Assembly (NCBI GenBank): GCA_026018925.1 | Contig: JAKSZU010000016.1 | Span: 5,252,940 to 5,316,939, forward strand | From: Tupaia tana | Lineage: Eukaryota; Chordata; Mammalia; Scandentia; Tupaiidae | Length of the DNA: 64,000 nucleotides | Direction of reading: 5' to 3' | In this document: piece after piece, positions 33,804 to 46,199 of the stretch | Layout of the letters: the number at the start of each line of letters is the position of its first letter | Numbering within the stretch: the first letter of the stretch is position 1 | Made by a program: the position numbers and the translations under genes | The notes under the pieces: generated by a model | Told to the model about the DNA's origin: nothing | The model's database searches: none | The model's input: the letters and a program-made list of their open reading frames with translations, nothing else

Positions 33804-35511
33804 AGAAGCAAGAACCATTATATGTTACCTGTAAGAAACACAGTTTAGCTATAAAGGCACAATCAGGTTAAAAGCAAAAATATGGTAAAAAGATGTATCA
33901 TGGTAATGCTAATCATACGTGAGCTACAGTGGTTCTTTTAATGTCAAACAAAAGTTTTCAGAGCAAAGGCTATTAACAGTGATAAAGTAGGTCATTGTAT
34001 AACGTGAAAGCGGTCAGTTCACTATAGACCGCTGTCGTTGTTGGTGTGAATGTGCCTGAGAACTGAGCTTGAAAACACGTGATGCCAAAACCAGTAGAAT
34101 GAATGGATAGACAAATCCAGAGGAGAGACTTCATAAACAAACCCACGCATGCATGTTAAGTGAACTTACCACAAAATTGCAAAGGCAATTCAGTGGAGAA
34201 GCAAAGTCTTACATAAACTGTGCTATTAATAGAACAACTGGATAGCTGTAGATGGAAAAAAAACCTCAGTTCACACCTTGCACCACATACAAAACTGAAC
34301 TCTAAATGGATCATATTCCAAAATATAAAATATAAAGCTATAATGCTTCTAAAGGAAAACATGGGGCAGTCTTTGTGATGTCTGTTAGGCAAAGCTCTTA
34401 TACATGTAATACTGAAAGTGCAATTGATAAAAGAAAAAAATTCAATAAATTGATTTCATCAAAATTGATAACTCTGCTCTTTGAAAGACATTGTGAAGAG
34501 AACGAGAAGACAATCACTGACAGGGAGAAAATATTTACAAATCATCTATGAGTCATGAAACTGCTATCTAGAATATATGAAGAATTTCCCATGCCTCAGT
34601 AATAAAAAGACGATCAAAAATAAAATAGGCAAGAGATCTGAGTAGATAGTTCTCGGAAAAAGATATATGCACGTCAGATAAGCACATGGAAAGATACTGA
34701 ACACCATTATTCATTGGGAGATGCAAATTAAAACCACAATGACATATCACTGCACATTGATTAGAATGTCTGAAGTTAAGAAGATACATGACACTAACGT
34801 TGGCAGGACATGGAGCCACCGTAACTCTCATACATTGCTGGTGGCAACGTGCAAGGATCCAATTCCTTTGAGAAACTGTCAACTTCTTAAAACCCTAAAG
34901 ACATACCTACTGTCCAATTCACCTTCCCTACATCTAGAAATTAAAGCATATGTCTAGATAAAGATTTATTCACAAATGCTTTATGTTGGATCATGCCAAA
35001 CTCTGATGCCAGAGTTTATTTATTCACTCACCTGTCGATGGTCTTTGGACAACAAATGATCAGTAATTACAACATGAGCAAATCTCAAAATAGTTATACT
35101 AAGTGAAAGAAGCCAGCCCCTGTTAAAGGAAATCAAATGTTTTCAGACTGGCTGCTCTCCACAAGCCCCAAAACGAATTTATATATATATAAACTTCTAG
35201 AAAATGCAAACTGATCTCTGGTAAATAAAGCAATAGTGGTTGCTTGGGGAATGGGAGAGGGCTTAGGGAAAGTGAGGCCATAAGAAGGGAGTACAAAGAG
35301 CCCTGAGGACTCACCTGGGTGGCAGAAATGTTCACTGTTTTGATTGTGGTGGTGATGAATGTATATACATAAGTCAAACCTATCAAATTGTGTACTTTAT
35401 TTGTGTGACGTTTATTGCATCTTGATTATACCTAATACATGTTTTCAAAAAGAAAATAAGAGTTGGACTATGTCTTATATTCTGCCATCACATCTTTTTT
35501 GTTTTATCTTG

Positions 35512-35540
35512 TTTTTGTCTAGAAGACACACGTGCTTGCC

Positions 35541-35594
<54 letters not shown>

Positions 35595-35804
35595 CAAGCG
35601 AACAAGTACCCTCCCCTCCAGTTGGATGTGGTCATGCTGAGGTCCTTCTTCTTCCACTTCTCCGTCCCCTCAGGAGTTCAGGCACACATGCACATCTGCC
35701 TGACATGGTCTTCAAGCTGCTGGGCTGGGATTTGAACCTTCGTTAGCCATGAGGGATTCATCCCTGTATGCACAGTGCTTAACCACTGTGCTACTGGTCC
35801 AGCC
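35512..35804 (-). mobile_element. tRNA-derived SINE, old, with (GA)n expansion
   Basis: The family's GAGA block has grown to a long (GA)n run at about 35,547-35,590. The head reads aaccttcgttagccatgaggg through ccactgtgctactggtccagcc, a variant of the tRNA-like head. It is an older copy without a clear duplication. Confidence 0.82.
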
Positions 35805-35965
35805 TATGAACGATTGTTAAAGATGTGTTTCTGACTGTAAGGGAATTATATTGATACATTCTTGAAAGTATCATCAGTACTTCAAATTCATAATATTATG
35901 AAATATGCAATCCAAGAGATCTTAGGGATTCTGTACTTGATTTTTTTAGATGAAGAAACTAAACT

Positions 35966-36427
35966 GGAAGCAAGCAGGTGGCGTGGTGTTTGGGGCACTG
36001 GATTCCCACGTGGCTGGCTGTGGTTTGAGTCTCAACCCTGGAGCCTGAAAAATCACTCCGGGTGCCCAAAATCCTAAGAAGAGAGTGAAGGAGAAAGGAT
36101 TGAGGTGTGGCAACCCCAGGTCCCCTAGGGGGTGAATTTTCACTTTTCCTCTCTGTCTTTTTGTATCTCTCTCCTCCCTGTCAGTGCATGTGCCCTATGG
36201 CCAAAACCTAAAACAGAAAGAGAAAGAAGGAAAGAAAGAAAGAAAGAAAGAGAGAAAGAGAGAAAGAGAGAAAGAGAGAGAAGAGAGAAAGAGAGAAAGA
36301 GAGAGAGAGAGAGAGAAAGAGAGAAAGAGAGAAAGAAGGAAGAAGAAAGGAGAAAGGAGAAAGGAGCAAGAAGAAAGAAGGAAGAAGGAAGAAGGAAGAA
36401 GGAAGAAGAAAGAAAGGAAGAAAGAGA
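35966..36427 (+). mobile_element. tRNA-derived SINE with tail grown into (GAAA)n
   Basis: The body runs from about 35,966 to 36,212 and includes ggtttgagtctcaaccctggagcctga. The purine tail follows. The duplication aagaaactaaact (35,953-35,965) / aagaaactagact (36,428-36,440) encloses both body and microsatellite, so the whole tract belongs to the SINE tail. Confidence 0.92.
36213..36427 (+). repeat. Purine microsatellite (GAAA/GAGA/GAAG)n
   Basis: About 215 bp of uninterrupted purine, mixing GAAA, GAGA and GAAG units, inside the SINE duplication. The unbroken strand asymmetry could form H-DNA. Confidence 0.95.
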
Positions 36428-36440
36428 AAGAAACTAGACT

Positions 36441-38953
36441 AGATAGGATAAACCTATGTGTCCCAAACCATAAGAATGAAGTATATATACTATCTCAGGA
36501 AAATGAGATCTAGTTTCCTGCCGCCCAGAAAAGCTAGTCACAGTGACATTTTAATAAATGGCTGATAATGTTGAGTTTACGTAGCCTCAAACATGACTGT
36601 CGAAAAGGAAATCCATCGGTTGAAAAAGTCAAACAACTTTTGTAAATGTTGAGTATAGCAGAAAATAATCGAGTTTCATCTGGCCATAAATCTCAATAGG
36701 AATATTTTGGTATCTTCTATAGCTCATATTGATGACTTTAAATAGAATGCATTGAATGTATTTAATATTTGCATCTGTGAAAATTAGAACATGGCATAGG
36801 CTTTCAGGATACTTTACTTTCGACTCTCAGAAAAACTGTCATAATATACTGATTTTGCCTTAGGATCAAAATACTTTAATTCCAGCTGCCGGAGGAGAGT
36901 GTTAATATCAATAAATACACATACCCATGGTTTCTTCAGTGCTCATAGGACCCTGTAGAATTTTGCAGCAATGGCCGCTACATACGTATTTACTAGACAG
37001 AGAATGTGCCACTAGTTGATGAGATGTATAACTGCCCTGATTTCAAACAAGGCACTTAAGTACTATTAACTCTGAAACTTTCATCTTCTTTGACTGACGA
37101 ACAGGTGTATTCTCATACCAATGTATGTAAGTAACATTTAGACTATATAATTTTGTTTATTTGTTTATTTATTTATTTGGACATTGGGGTGTTAGAGACA
37201 AGAGTTTTCTCTTTCTTTAGAGAGAAGGCCTTTAAACTTATAATCTTTAGTGAATTGAGTGTATGTAAATAAATGTGCTAAATTATATGTGAGAGCAGAA
37301 ATTTGCAGGAATCTTCTTTCTGGTTCGAAATGACTAAGGATGAGGTAATGGTGGCTCAGCAGTATGCTTTAGTTAAGACTGCACTCAGGAGAATTTGGTT
37401 TGCTTCCCAGCTTCACAGTTGGGCCAAGAAAAGTAATTACAGTGATTAATAATAATATTTGATTTTTCTAGTCCCCAAGCCCACTCCTCAGAGCTGGTAT
37501 TATCTGGGGGCAGAGAAACAAATTGCAGGAAGGAAATGAGAAGTTTGTCCTGTGATTCGAATTCTTGAGCATTTGCACAGTCCCAAAGCTGCTGCGGCAG
37601 ACCCTGCCTCTGTCACTCCGTGAATGTTCACTCGGGATTTCCAGCATCATGTTTTCCTGGTCGCCCCTGAATTGAGGTCCAGAATGGAGGTGATGTTTTC
37701 ACTCTGTAGGGACACATTGTAATTAATACCCCTTACAGAGCACCTCCTCCTGTTCACACATGCTGTTAACGAAGTTGTAAGTGGTGGTAGGGCAGGTTGG
37801 AATGAATCAGGGTCTCTGCTTTGAAAACCATAGAAAACAAAAACAAAAATAGCATATCTTTTGTTTCTTAATGGATCTCATGTTCTCATCTCTGGCAGGA
37901 TTCCGATGGTCAATGAAAGGAGAGTTCCAAGATACCTAAGGTTTAATATAAACGCATAAATGAAAAGAGAGAGAGAAAAGAAAATCCTGCCCAGGGCAGA
38001 GCTGGATGCAAGACTGGAGTAGCCTTGAGCTCTGCCATTACCAGGAGAAGTTGCTATGGGAACCATTGCAAAAGATTAAATATATCAAGAGTACATGATT
38101 GTGAGAAATGGGTGGGAAAGGGAATTATATTAATGTGAAAAGATGGTTCTTCGGCTTGTGAGTTTTTCATATTATTTTTCTAAATCACATTTAAAAACTC
38201 CTTTTAATTCATAAGCATATGATGAATTAGAATAACATATTATTAACAAATAATTCTGTCTTATGCAAAAGAGAAAAAATAAAATGTTTATTTTGCATAG
38301 TAAAACTGAAAAGGTTATGACCTTTTTTTTTTTTTTAACTTGCAGTACCAAAAACATTGCTTTTTTCTGATCCCAGAATAATTTTGGGGTAAAATTCTTC
38401 CATCTCCCCTTTGACTGGTAAAATCACCTGATGGGGTGTGTTGGCAGAGAGGCCTGGGGAGGGCCTTGTTTTTCCTTCAGCCTGTCATGTACCGCAGCAT
38501 GGATACTCCATGTCCACGTTGGCTCCAAGATGTGCGCTAATTTTTTTTTTAACCCTATTGTCTTCTGTTGCAATTCTCCTTAGGGAAAAACACAAACAAA
38601 CAACGCACAATACTCAAAACCAGGAATGCCAAAGCTGAAGAAAAGATGAGTTCCTTAAGACAGTTCTTTAAGATAGAGTTAATCCTGTAATTTCAATGAA
38701 GTGTTCTCAAGGCTCAGGGTCTTTCAATGGAAGCTTTCTTTTTATTACTTTTGTTGATTTTTTTTTTTTTTTTAAAATCTGTGTGCTGTCAGCTCTTAGG
38801 CCTTACTCTGTAGTAGAGAAAGCTAGATCAACAGGCTTCTAACTGGCCATGTCGTCCTGGTCACCCAGAGATAGTCTCCTAAAGTCTCTGCATTACTACT
38901 TTAACATGGTTTAGTCCTTAACCATACTGCCTCTTTGCCCTGTTGGCAGAATT
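36441..38953. other. Unassigned sequence, about 2.5 kb
   Basis: No repeat family or gene recognised. A (TTTA)n-like patch lies at about 37,155-37,180 and T runs at 38,323-38,336 and 38,759-38,773. Frames are all short. Confidence 0.45.
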
Positions 38954-39097
38954 TATTTTTTCAAAGAATTATTAAGTTGACCAGAGAAAGTCAGAGAGAC
39001 GGAAAGCGAGGAAGTAAGCTGCCAGTTCTGGGACTTGAACCATGGTCAGTTGTGTGAGAGTCCAGTCAGCTCAACCACCTTACCACCTGCTGGCCTC
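38954..39097 (-). mobile_element. Short-form tRNA-derived SINE (internally deleted)
   Basis: A GAGA-like block leads directly to agtaagctgccagttctgggactt, as in the other short copies. The head ends cacctgctggcc. Duplication ttggcagaatt / ttggcagaact flanks it. Confidence 0.9.
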
Positions 39098-39108
39098 TTG
39101 GCAGAACT

Positions 39109-39845
39109 GATTATAAAAAGTAAGATTAAAATTTTAAAAACCCATTGTTCCTTAGTTTTAAGTCAACTGTTCAAGTGATACAGGTTTCTGAAGAATGAAG
39201 GGAAAACTCCTCCCTCCTTTGCAATTACTATGGGTCTCGTTTCAAAGCCAATTTCTGTGAGGAGCACAGCGTGCTTTTTGTCCACAGCACAGACCTGCAG
39301 CCTTCATTAAGGCTGTCACAGATGGCTGGAGAGCAGTCGTACGTCCAACAAGATGATGCTCTCCCAAGATTTCTTCCATACAACATCCTGTTCCAGTGAA
39401 ATAGCCAAACAATTTATTTTTTAACAATGCAATATCTACCACAGGCACATAGATGTATTTCACTGGAAACTTTCAAATTTACCAGTAGACTACGTGTACA
39501 TTTTTTTAAAAATACAGCCTCACATTCAAGTCCACATATTTCTCACTCTAAAAATTATTATCCACCATAAGAAAGAAGAAGGGGCATTGTAGCCAGGCGG
39601 GAGCCACGGAACCTTCTTCTCCCATGTGCCAACTCTCAAGGTCAGGGCTCCAGAATAGGTTTGACCTCTGCAGCATTCCCAGGACCCTGGGGCTCCCCCT
39701 TAGCCTGGCATTGCTCACAGTTTGGAAATGTGCTCAGGTCAGGGAGAGCCGAAGACTGGGAAATACGGGATTGGAGATGATCCTTGAGGCCGGAGAAGAG
39801 GCGTATTGGGGAGTTCGAATAGAAAATATGAATAAGAATATTTTA
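39109..39845. other. Unassigned sequence
   Basis: No repeat or gene recognised. Confidence 0.4.
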
Positions 39846-39958
39846 TTGGCATGGTGGCGTGTGCCTAGTATCCCAGCTACTCAGGAGGCTGAGGCAGGAG
39901 AAGAATGAGTTCAAGATTATCCTGGGCAACATTGCAAGAATGTCTCTTAAAATAAATG
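39846..39958 (+). mobile_element. 7SL-derived SINE monomer (Alu/B1-like)
   Basis: The string ggcatggtggcgtgtgcct, then tcccagctactcaggaggctgaggcagga, then cctgggcaacattgcaagaatgtctctta is a single 7SL-like monomer in sense orientation. It has no tRNA head and no second monomer. 7SL-derived SINEs restrict the source to primates, rodents or tree shrews. Confidence 0.9.
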
Positions 39959-41224
39959 AAAGGTATTTCTGTTGGAAAAACAAGTGCTCACTAAGTGTTC
40001 TGTTCATCAATAAGTATCAGTAGACAGCAGCAAACAACCAACATTCACGTGACGTGAAAGGCCACTAGCCACCATCTGATTCTCAAACTCAAGCATGCTG
40101 CCCGTCTTCTGGATAGAGCAGAAGTCCAGCACAGGGAGGCTGTGTCATGCTTACAGACAGCACGGCTCACTAGCCCAGGGCACTCCACACAAAGGCCTCC
40201 TCCTTACCTCCAGCTTGGGAGGGTGGAAGAAGCAAAGTCACGTTGGATAACTGACAACCCCTTTGTTTTGTAGTGAAGGGGCTTCGAGGGCTCTGGCCAG
40301 GAGTAATAGTCTCCAAGTCAAGTGTCACCAGTAATTCCCCCAAACTCCTTTCATGAAGCGCTTTCTGTCCCTTCAGCACTAGAAACGTGCCCATGCTTAT
40401 TTCAAGAGGATGAGAGTTTGGTAATTAAATTAATCCTACCACCACCCTTTGCTGTAGGGCTTCGGCAAGAGCATATTAAATGTATACACCTTGTTCCCTT
40501 TATAGATTTGTTCTGAATGATCTCACTGTGGAAGGAAATCAAATGTAAAGTCATATTTTAATGCATTTAAGACCCGACGTTTACGTTCAGCTGGCTTCTG
40601 TTTCATTTGTGGATATTTTCCTCCTGGAGTGCTGTCAATTGCCACTTGGTTTGATGCCTTTCAAATGCAGCTTGGCAGTAATGCTGACCACATCAATTTT
40701 ATATTCTCTTTTGTCTGACTCAAGGATATCAGACACTGTTTCATCTTAATGAGGTCTAGTTCGACTCCTATTACCAGGCGATTTTCCTCTGGTAAATCAC
40801 AGTGTCCCGGGGTGGCATTGCCCCGGTAATCGCAGGCAGGTGAAGAGCGAACGGTGCTCCCGGGCTCCTGAGCTTCTTTGCTAACTGAGTTATTGCTCCT
40901 GAGCTGAGCTGCCTGCCCTCAAGATCCTGGGCAAGCTCCTAGCCCCTGGATTTCCCTAGTCATGCCTCGTCTCGCCCCTCACAGATGCTCTGACTTGTGG
41001 TATGAAATAAGGTCTCTTTGAGGAGACATGCTACATGGCTCACTTGAAAGGTTTTCTGCTCCTTGTGAAGGGCCACACAGTAAAGCTTTTTCTCTTTGGT
41101 TGTTAAGGAGTGCCTAAGCAAGCCAAAAACACAGCTTTCTCCCAGAAGAACAGAGTTGAATAAATAATAAATATTGAAAAAATTCTTTCTTCCCTGGAAG
41201 ATGCAGTCCAAAAATTCTGAGATG
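39959..41224. other. Unassigned sequence, repeat-free, possibly conserved
   Basis: About 1.27 kb without recognisable repeats. The stretch 40,540-40,760 is AT-balanced, lacks simple repeats and looks like single-copy regulatory sequence; 40,800-40,870 has a local CpG cluster. No frame is convincing. Confidence 0.4.
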
Positions 41225-42010
41225 AATATTTATTGATTCATTTATTTGCCTCTTCATAAAATACTAATTGAATGCCAACTTTGGGAAAGAGATTATTCTA
41301 GCAGATGTGCGGGACACCCAGGTGACTGGCCCTGAGTACTGGGTGGGATTTGGCCCTCGTCTGGGTGGGAGCAGGGAGAGGACGAAGAGCTGGGAAGTGC
41401 ACATTTGTCAGGGGAGGCTGTTTGGAAAGGCAGGGTGCGATCCGAAGACATCACAAATTCTTTTGGTAAGCGGAAGAAAAGAAGACTTTTAATGTCAGAA
41501 GTATGCTTTAGGAACTTAAATCTGAATCTTATCCAAACTATTGCAGCTCTTCCTAAAATGTATAGACTTAGAGATTTTATAAAATCCAAAAATTCCAGGT
41601 GGGCTGCAGTAATGATCCAATCTAGGGCAGGAGCATAGAGAAGACAGTGAAGATTGAGAAACGGGATTGACATTTTAGAAATACCTGTAAGAGAACTGGG
41701 CCATTGATTGCCAACGGTGTTAGAACCAAGAGTGTGAGGACACTGGCTTTGAGGTTTCAAACCTGCATGGCTAGAAGGGTAGTGGAGTCATCCTCAGAAA
41801 CAGAAAATGGTGATGGTTGGGACTGATGGAGGAGAAGAGATGATCAACTAAAGTGGGTCTGGGTCTAGAAGACTGGTAAGAGATTCACGTGACAATATCT
41901 GGCAGACTGTTTGAAATATTGTACTGTGGTTAGAGAAAGATAACTTCAGAGAGAGAAATTTGGGGTAGGATGGTTGAATGCATATGTTTGTGTTGCTCAC
42001 TGTGAAAATA
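41225..42010 (-). mobile_element. L2 LINE, long antisense fragment
   Basis: Reverse-oriented L2 text can be followed: tttattgattcatttattt at the tail end, gggctgcagtaatgatccaatctagggcaggagcatagagaagacagtgaag, gaacgggattgacattttagaaatacctg, and gtgaggacactggc. The 155-codon open frame on the minus strand (41,760-41,293) lies inside this repeat and is not a host gene. Confidence 0.68.
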
Positions 42011-42189
42011 AAGAGAAAAACAAAGAAACGGTCACAACCATTTAGAAACTAAGAGAAAGATGCAGAATCAAAAAAGCACCTGTGAGAAAGATCAGGCGTA
42101 AGCAAGAGTGCAGAGTTGCAGTCACTGGAAGAAGCATATTCATGGAGAATTTATAAAGTTTCTGGTACCGAAGAATGGTGGACCGTTCT

Positions 42190-42310
42190 GGTTGTCCTGT
42201 AGAATCACCTGAGGAGCTTTGCAAAATACAGATACCCGGGATATTCACCTAGAGATTTGGATATGTTAGTCTTGGGGTGATGCCCAAGAACTGCGTTTTT
42301 AAGCAGCTCC
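42190..42310. mobile_element. MER5-like hAT MITE fragment
   Basis: The string gtagaatcacctgaggagctttgcaaaatacagatacccggg through gatgcccaagaactgcgtttttaagcagctccc matches the MER5A pattern in order. Confidence 0.75.
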
Positions 42311-45300
42311 CCAAATAGTAAGCAGAAGAAGGGTGGTGAGACATGTCCCACCCTCTCAAAGGCTTGGTTTCAAAGTTGTAGTAGCTGGGGAGGGTTGCCT
42401 GAAGGATAAACAGTCCATCTATTTTGCTGAATACATGAAATTATGTTCTTAAATTAAGCTGGCCTAGGGCAGAGCTGGCTTTCTGGAAGCATCGTCCTGC
42501 CCTCTCATGGCATAGATGTGACTGAGCTCTCCTTTGGGGTTGATGATTGGCCTTTGAGGGGTGTTAGAACTCAGTCCTTAATAGATCATCATTACATTTA
42601 AAAGCTTCTGAGAATATCACAGATGGACTCAGGAAAAGATTCTCAGTCAGATCTTTGTACCAACACTAGTTGTACTTCTCTTAAACCATTAATTAAAAAA
42701 AAAATTTCAAAAAGAATGTTTTCTTTTCCAGATTGGCTACTAGAAAATTTAGGTCCCAATACACAACCAACCTCCAGTGAAATCCACTGAAGGCCATTAT
42801 TTTTCCTCCCCTATTTTCTTGACTTGCTTTCTAAAGTAGTGTATATACTTTTGTAAGTCACATCAAATCATTGTAAGACTAAGAAGCAACATAAATAATA
42901 ACTAAAATGTAAATTACAATCTTTTAAAAGATTCTAGGCAAAACCCTGAACTTTCTCCCTTCTTTTCCCAGGAGCTGAAACTCTGACTCATAGTATCATT
43001 CATTTACTGGGATCTATGGCAGAAAAACAGTATTTGTGGACACTTCTAGACTTGGAGTGGGCCAGCTATGTTCCCAGTTCATATTGTCATTTGGCACTGT
43101 CCTACGTGACCAGCTTCCAGATAGTTATTTAAAGAAAGTTCCCAAACATAAATATGAACCAAGAAAGAAAGGATTTGGCAACTTTGGAACTCAGGAATTC
43201 CAAACAAACATGAGAATAGAACATTAAGTTTTTAAATCTTGTCAGGCAGACGTTTTGAAATCAAGAGCTGTGATACAATATGAATTTGGGCGAAAATGTT
43301 TCTCTTCCCTCATACACACTCAGAGAGACATACGACACAGAGGGGAATGGCCCCACACTGTACAGATTTGAACTGATTTTCTTCTCTCGGGCAAATTTGA
43401 TCAAAACTTTGTATGCAAAATTTCTCTTGGAAAATGTATGCATTAATCCCAGAGTCAGATACATCTGTAAGTGGTTGAAAATCAAACAGTTCATGCCACA
43501 CTGCCAAAGTGACACCCCATTTAAATTTTTCATAAATGTTTTCCAGATTTGCAAATCCTCTTTGATGTTTTAAATGTAATGAACAAGTGCTGAAATGGTT
43601 TCGCAATGGAAGTGAGGCTTTTTAACCAATAGCTAAAGTGGTTGTCTTGCTCTGATCACCTGGGGACATGAGTTGTCAGTGCCCAAACAGCATCTACCTG
43701 CCTGGGAACCATCAACTTTTTCAGTTAAAACTATTTTGTATATCCCTGCAATTTCCCTTTGAGGGTGCCTGATCCTATCACCACCAAATCAAATTCAACA
43801 CCAAACGAAGCCAATGTGCTTGACAATCTCAGCTCTTTTCAGAGCTAATGTGATTCTCAGCTCTTTTCACAGGGGTTCAGAAGTCTCCAGGGACTCTTAA
43901 TAGGCCAGGAGATAAACCATTGCCTGTAAAGACAGGAGAAAATGTCCTGCTACAATATGCAGGGGATCTCGAGTTGTGTCTTAAAGACTGAGAACATGAA
44001 GAAGTGAAAGAATAAAAGAGCAATCAGAATAAAAGAATAAGTCTTTCCATTACATTAGAGAAGGGTCCAAAACTCCTTCCAATGTGACTCTAGATGAAGA
44101 CGATTCTATTACCAAGAAGCAACGCTCAGCCTCTTCCCCTGATTCCTGGGAATGAAGAGGCCTGGACAGACAGGTCTTCACTGTGAGCAAGTCAACGCCA
44201 CATTCTACGGAGATGACTAACAGACGACGCATTGCACTTCCTGTTAAAGGAGATGAGGAACCGGGACGTGACATTGTCTTTCTATCAGACTGGCTCCCCA
44301 GAGGGGGAGGTGAGTCTAAGATGGTTGTGCTAGGCACTGTTTGGGCAGTGGCTATCCTTCCTCTGGTAGTTGAGGGGTCTGGCCAGGTGGTAGCTGGAGA
44401 AAGGAAAATGGCCGACTGTGCATCTTTGTTTTCTATTCTGAGATCCCAAACAACTGGCCTGCTTTTCCCTCTCCTCCCTAGAGAGTAGCTATTGAATAGT
44501 TGTTCTGATTCTGCCAGAATCCCTGGTGGAGTCAATGTGGGGATATGTGCATCTGTGAGGACAACAAAATGGAGGAAGACGTAGGAAGGCTGGCAGCCTC
44601 CTCAGGAAGGCTCCCCGAAGCACGTGCTGCAGCCAGCAGTCGCATCGTCAAAAGCAAAGCTTGGGTTGTACGGGATGGGGCTGAGTATTTGGAGGTGAAG
44701 GTTGTTTCCGGGTCCTTTCATTAGGACCTCAAATTTGTCATGGTTCTGCAGAGTGATTCCAAATATTTTTTGGAGGATCCTCAGGAATTTACCACCTAAA
44801 AGAAAATTTGGAGTAAGGTCAAAGGGCCAATTGCTTTCCCCCTTTTGAATATACAAATTAAAGAATTTATCTCCTAAGAGCTGGCTTTAATTATCAGTCA
44901 TATGGAAGAGCTGGGATCCTAACTCAGGAACCAGGATATTACGTCGTCTCTCTATCAGACTGGCTTGAGCCTTAACAGACTGATCCAATTAATTGCTCTT
45001 TCCCACTTATTGCTGCCTTTTGTGAGCCATTATTCTCTCTCTTTTGAACTCCACTTCCTGCTCACCACTCAACCTTCACAGTCTCACACAGAGACTCTTT
45101 TTTTCCCCTTCCTTTATCTTGAACTCTTTTGGCTTAAATGTATTTTCAAATCCTTGAAGGAGCACTTGAATTGCATAAGGATGTCACCTGTGTGCTGCAT
45201 TTCTCAGAAAAAGAATGTGCCATTCATTGAAACCCTGACGTTAACTTTCTCTGACCATAATTAGCTCATCCACCCAGTGCAATTAAAACTGTCATCTTGG

Positions 45301-45546
45301 GGAGTCACAGAGAAGCTCAGTAGCTGAGACTACCTACTTTCCTTGCAAGCGCTGAAACATGCTCAGCCCTGCTGATCCGGTCCAGTAGGATGCTGCCATC
45401 CAGCCTGGAAGACAAGAAGGTGCTTGCCAATTCACTCCCAACCCATCGGCTGTGCCCGGAGAGCTTGCCCTGAGAGTGAGCGCAATGAGAATGCTGGTGT
45501 TACAGTCGGTGGGCCAGTTAACTCAGAAGTAGAGTAGGGTAAGGAG
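42311..45546. other. Unassigned sequence, about 3.2 kb
   Basis: No repeat family is recognised. The interval 43,260-43,600 is repeat-free and could be conserved non-coding. At 44,050-44,535 the minus strand has a 161-codon open frame and the plus strand a 101-codon frame; neither shows a domain I recognise. Confidence 0.4.
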
Positions 45547-45561
45547 AAAGGTTTATTGTGT

Positions 45562-45801
45562 GGGACCAGCAGTTGGTGTAATGGCTAAGTCGTTGGACTC
45601 TCACGGTTCAAGTCCTGGACCCGGTGGCTTAAACTCACGCTGGGTGCATATGCACATGTGCCCAAGATCCTGAGAGGAGAATGGAGGAGAAGGGATTGCG
45701 GCGTGGCCATTCCCCCTGGGGGGTGATTTCTCGCTTTCTGTCTCTCTGTCTCTGTCTTTATAGCGAGTGCACACAACCTGTAACAAAAACCTCTCCAAAC
45801 G
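45562..45801 (+). mobile_element. tRNA-derived SINE, subfamily B, deletion in head
   Basis: It begins gggaccagcagttggtgtaatgg. Between the A and B boxes about 15 bp of the usual cccacgtagtcgacc text is missing (ggactctcacggttcaag). Duplication aaaggtttattgtg / aaaggcttattgtg flanks it. Confidence 0.95.
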
Positions 45802-46075
45802 AAAGGCTTATTGTGAACTGTGTATGTGAATTTCAGAGAACTAGTGTGTGTTCTAAGTGTTACTCCTCCTGTAAAAACATGCCTAAGTATTTGGAGGGAA
45901 CAATGAACCTAACCAAGGGCTAGGCAAAGGAAGGAAGGGTGCTTAACCCCCAGAAGCTTCTGGATGGTGAAAGGAGGGCCTGGGCCTTGCCCTTCACCAC
46001 GACCGTGCAGAAGCTCCCTTTCACAGTCCTTCTCCGTCTCCTTTCAGTGCCTCTATCAACCTTTCACCCAAGTAA

Positions 46076-46199
46076 AGGGGTGGGTTTCCCAGAAGTTTAT
46101 GGAAAATGCATATTACGAAAAGTAATGCAAAAATTTCAATTTTTTGAAACGAAATAAATTCATACTTTAATTTTTTTCCATGACTTTTTGAAGTCCCTT
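46076..46199. mobile_element. Miniature DNA transposon, intact copy
   Basis: A second member of the family at 2,759-3,140, without an insertion. It begins ggggtgggtttcccagaagtttatggaaaatgcat, contains aaataaattcatacttta, and ends ccatgactttttgaagtccc. The ends are inverted relative to each other and the left end is diverged. Confidence 0.7.

Larger units (their letters stand above)
33528..35450 (+). mobile_element. Old L1M-type LINE, internally deleted
   Basis: It starts with ORF2-proximal text (aatccaaaagaaggcagaaaa), shows the endonuclease-region string ttacctgtaagaaacacagtttag, then jumps to ORF2 3' text (aactctaaatggatcatattcc; caaattaaaaccacaatgacatatcactgcac; cattgctggtggcaacgtgcaa). 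The polymerase core is missing. It is far more diverged than the 26-32 kb L1. Confidence 0.8.

Noticed and set aside
36213-36427. CRISPR-like or satellite array
   Set aside because: Units are 4-bp purine repeats without spacers and lie within a SINE duplication. It is a microsatellite.
41293-41760. 155-codon minus-strand frame
   Set aside because: It lies inside antisense L2 text, so the frame is a chance opening in a repeat.
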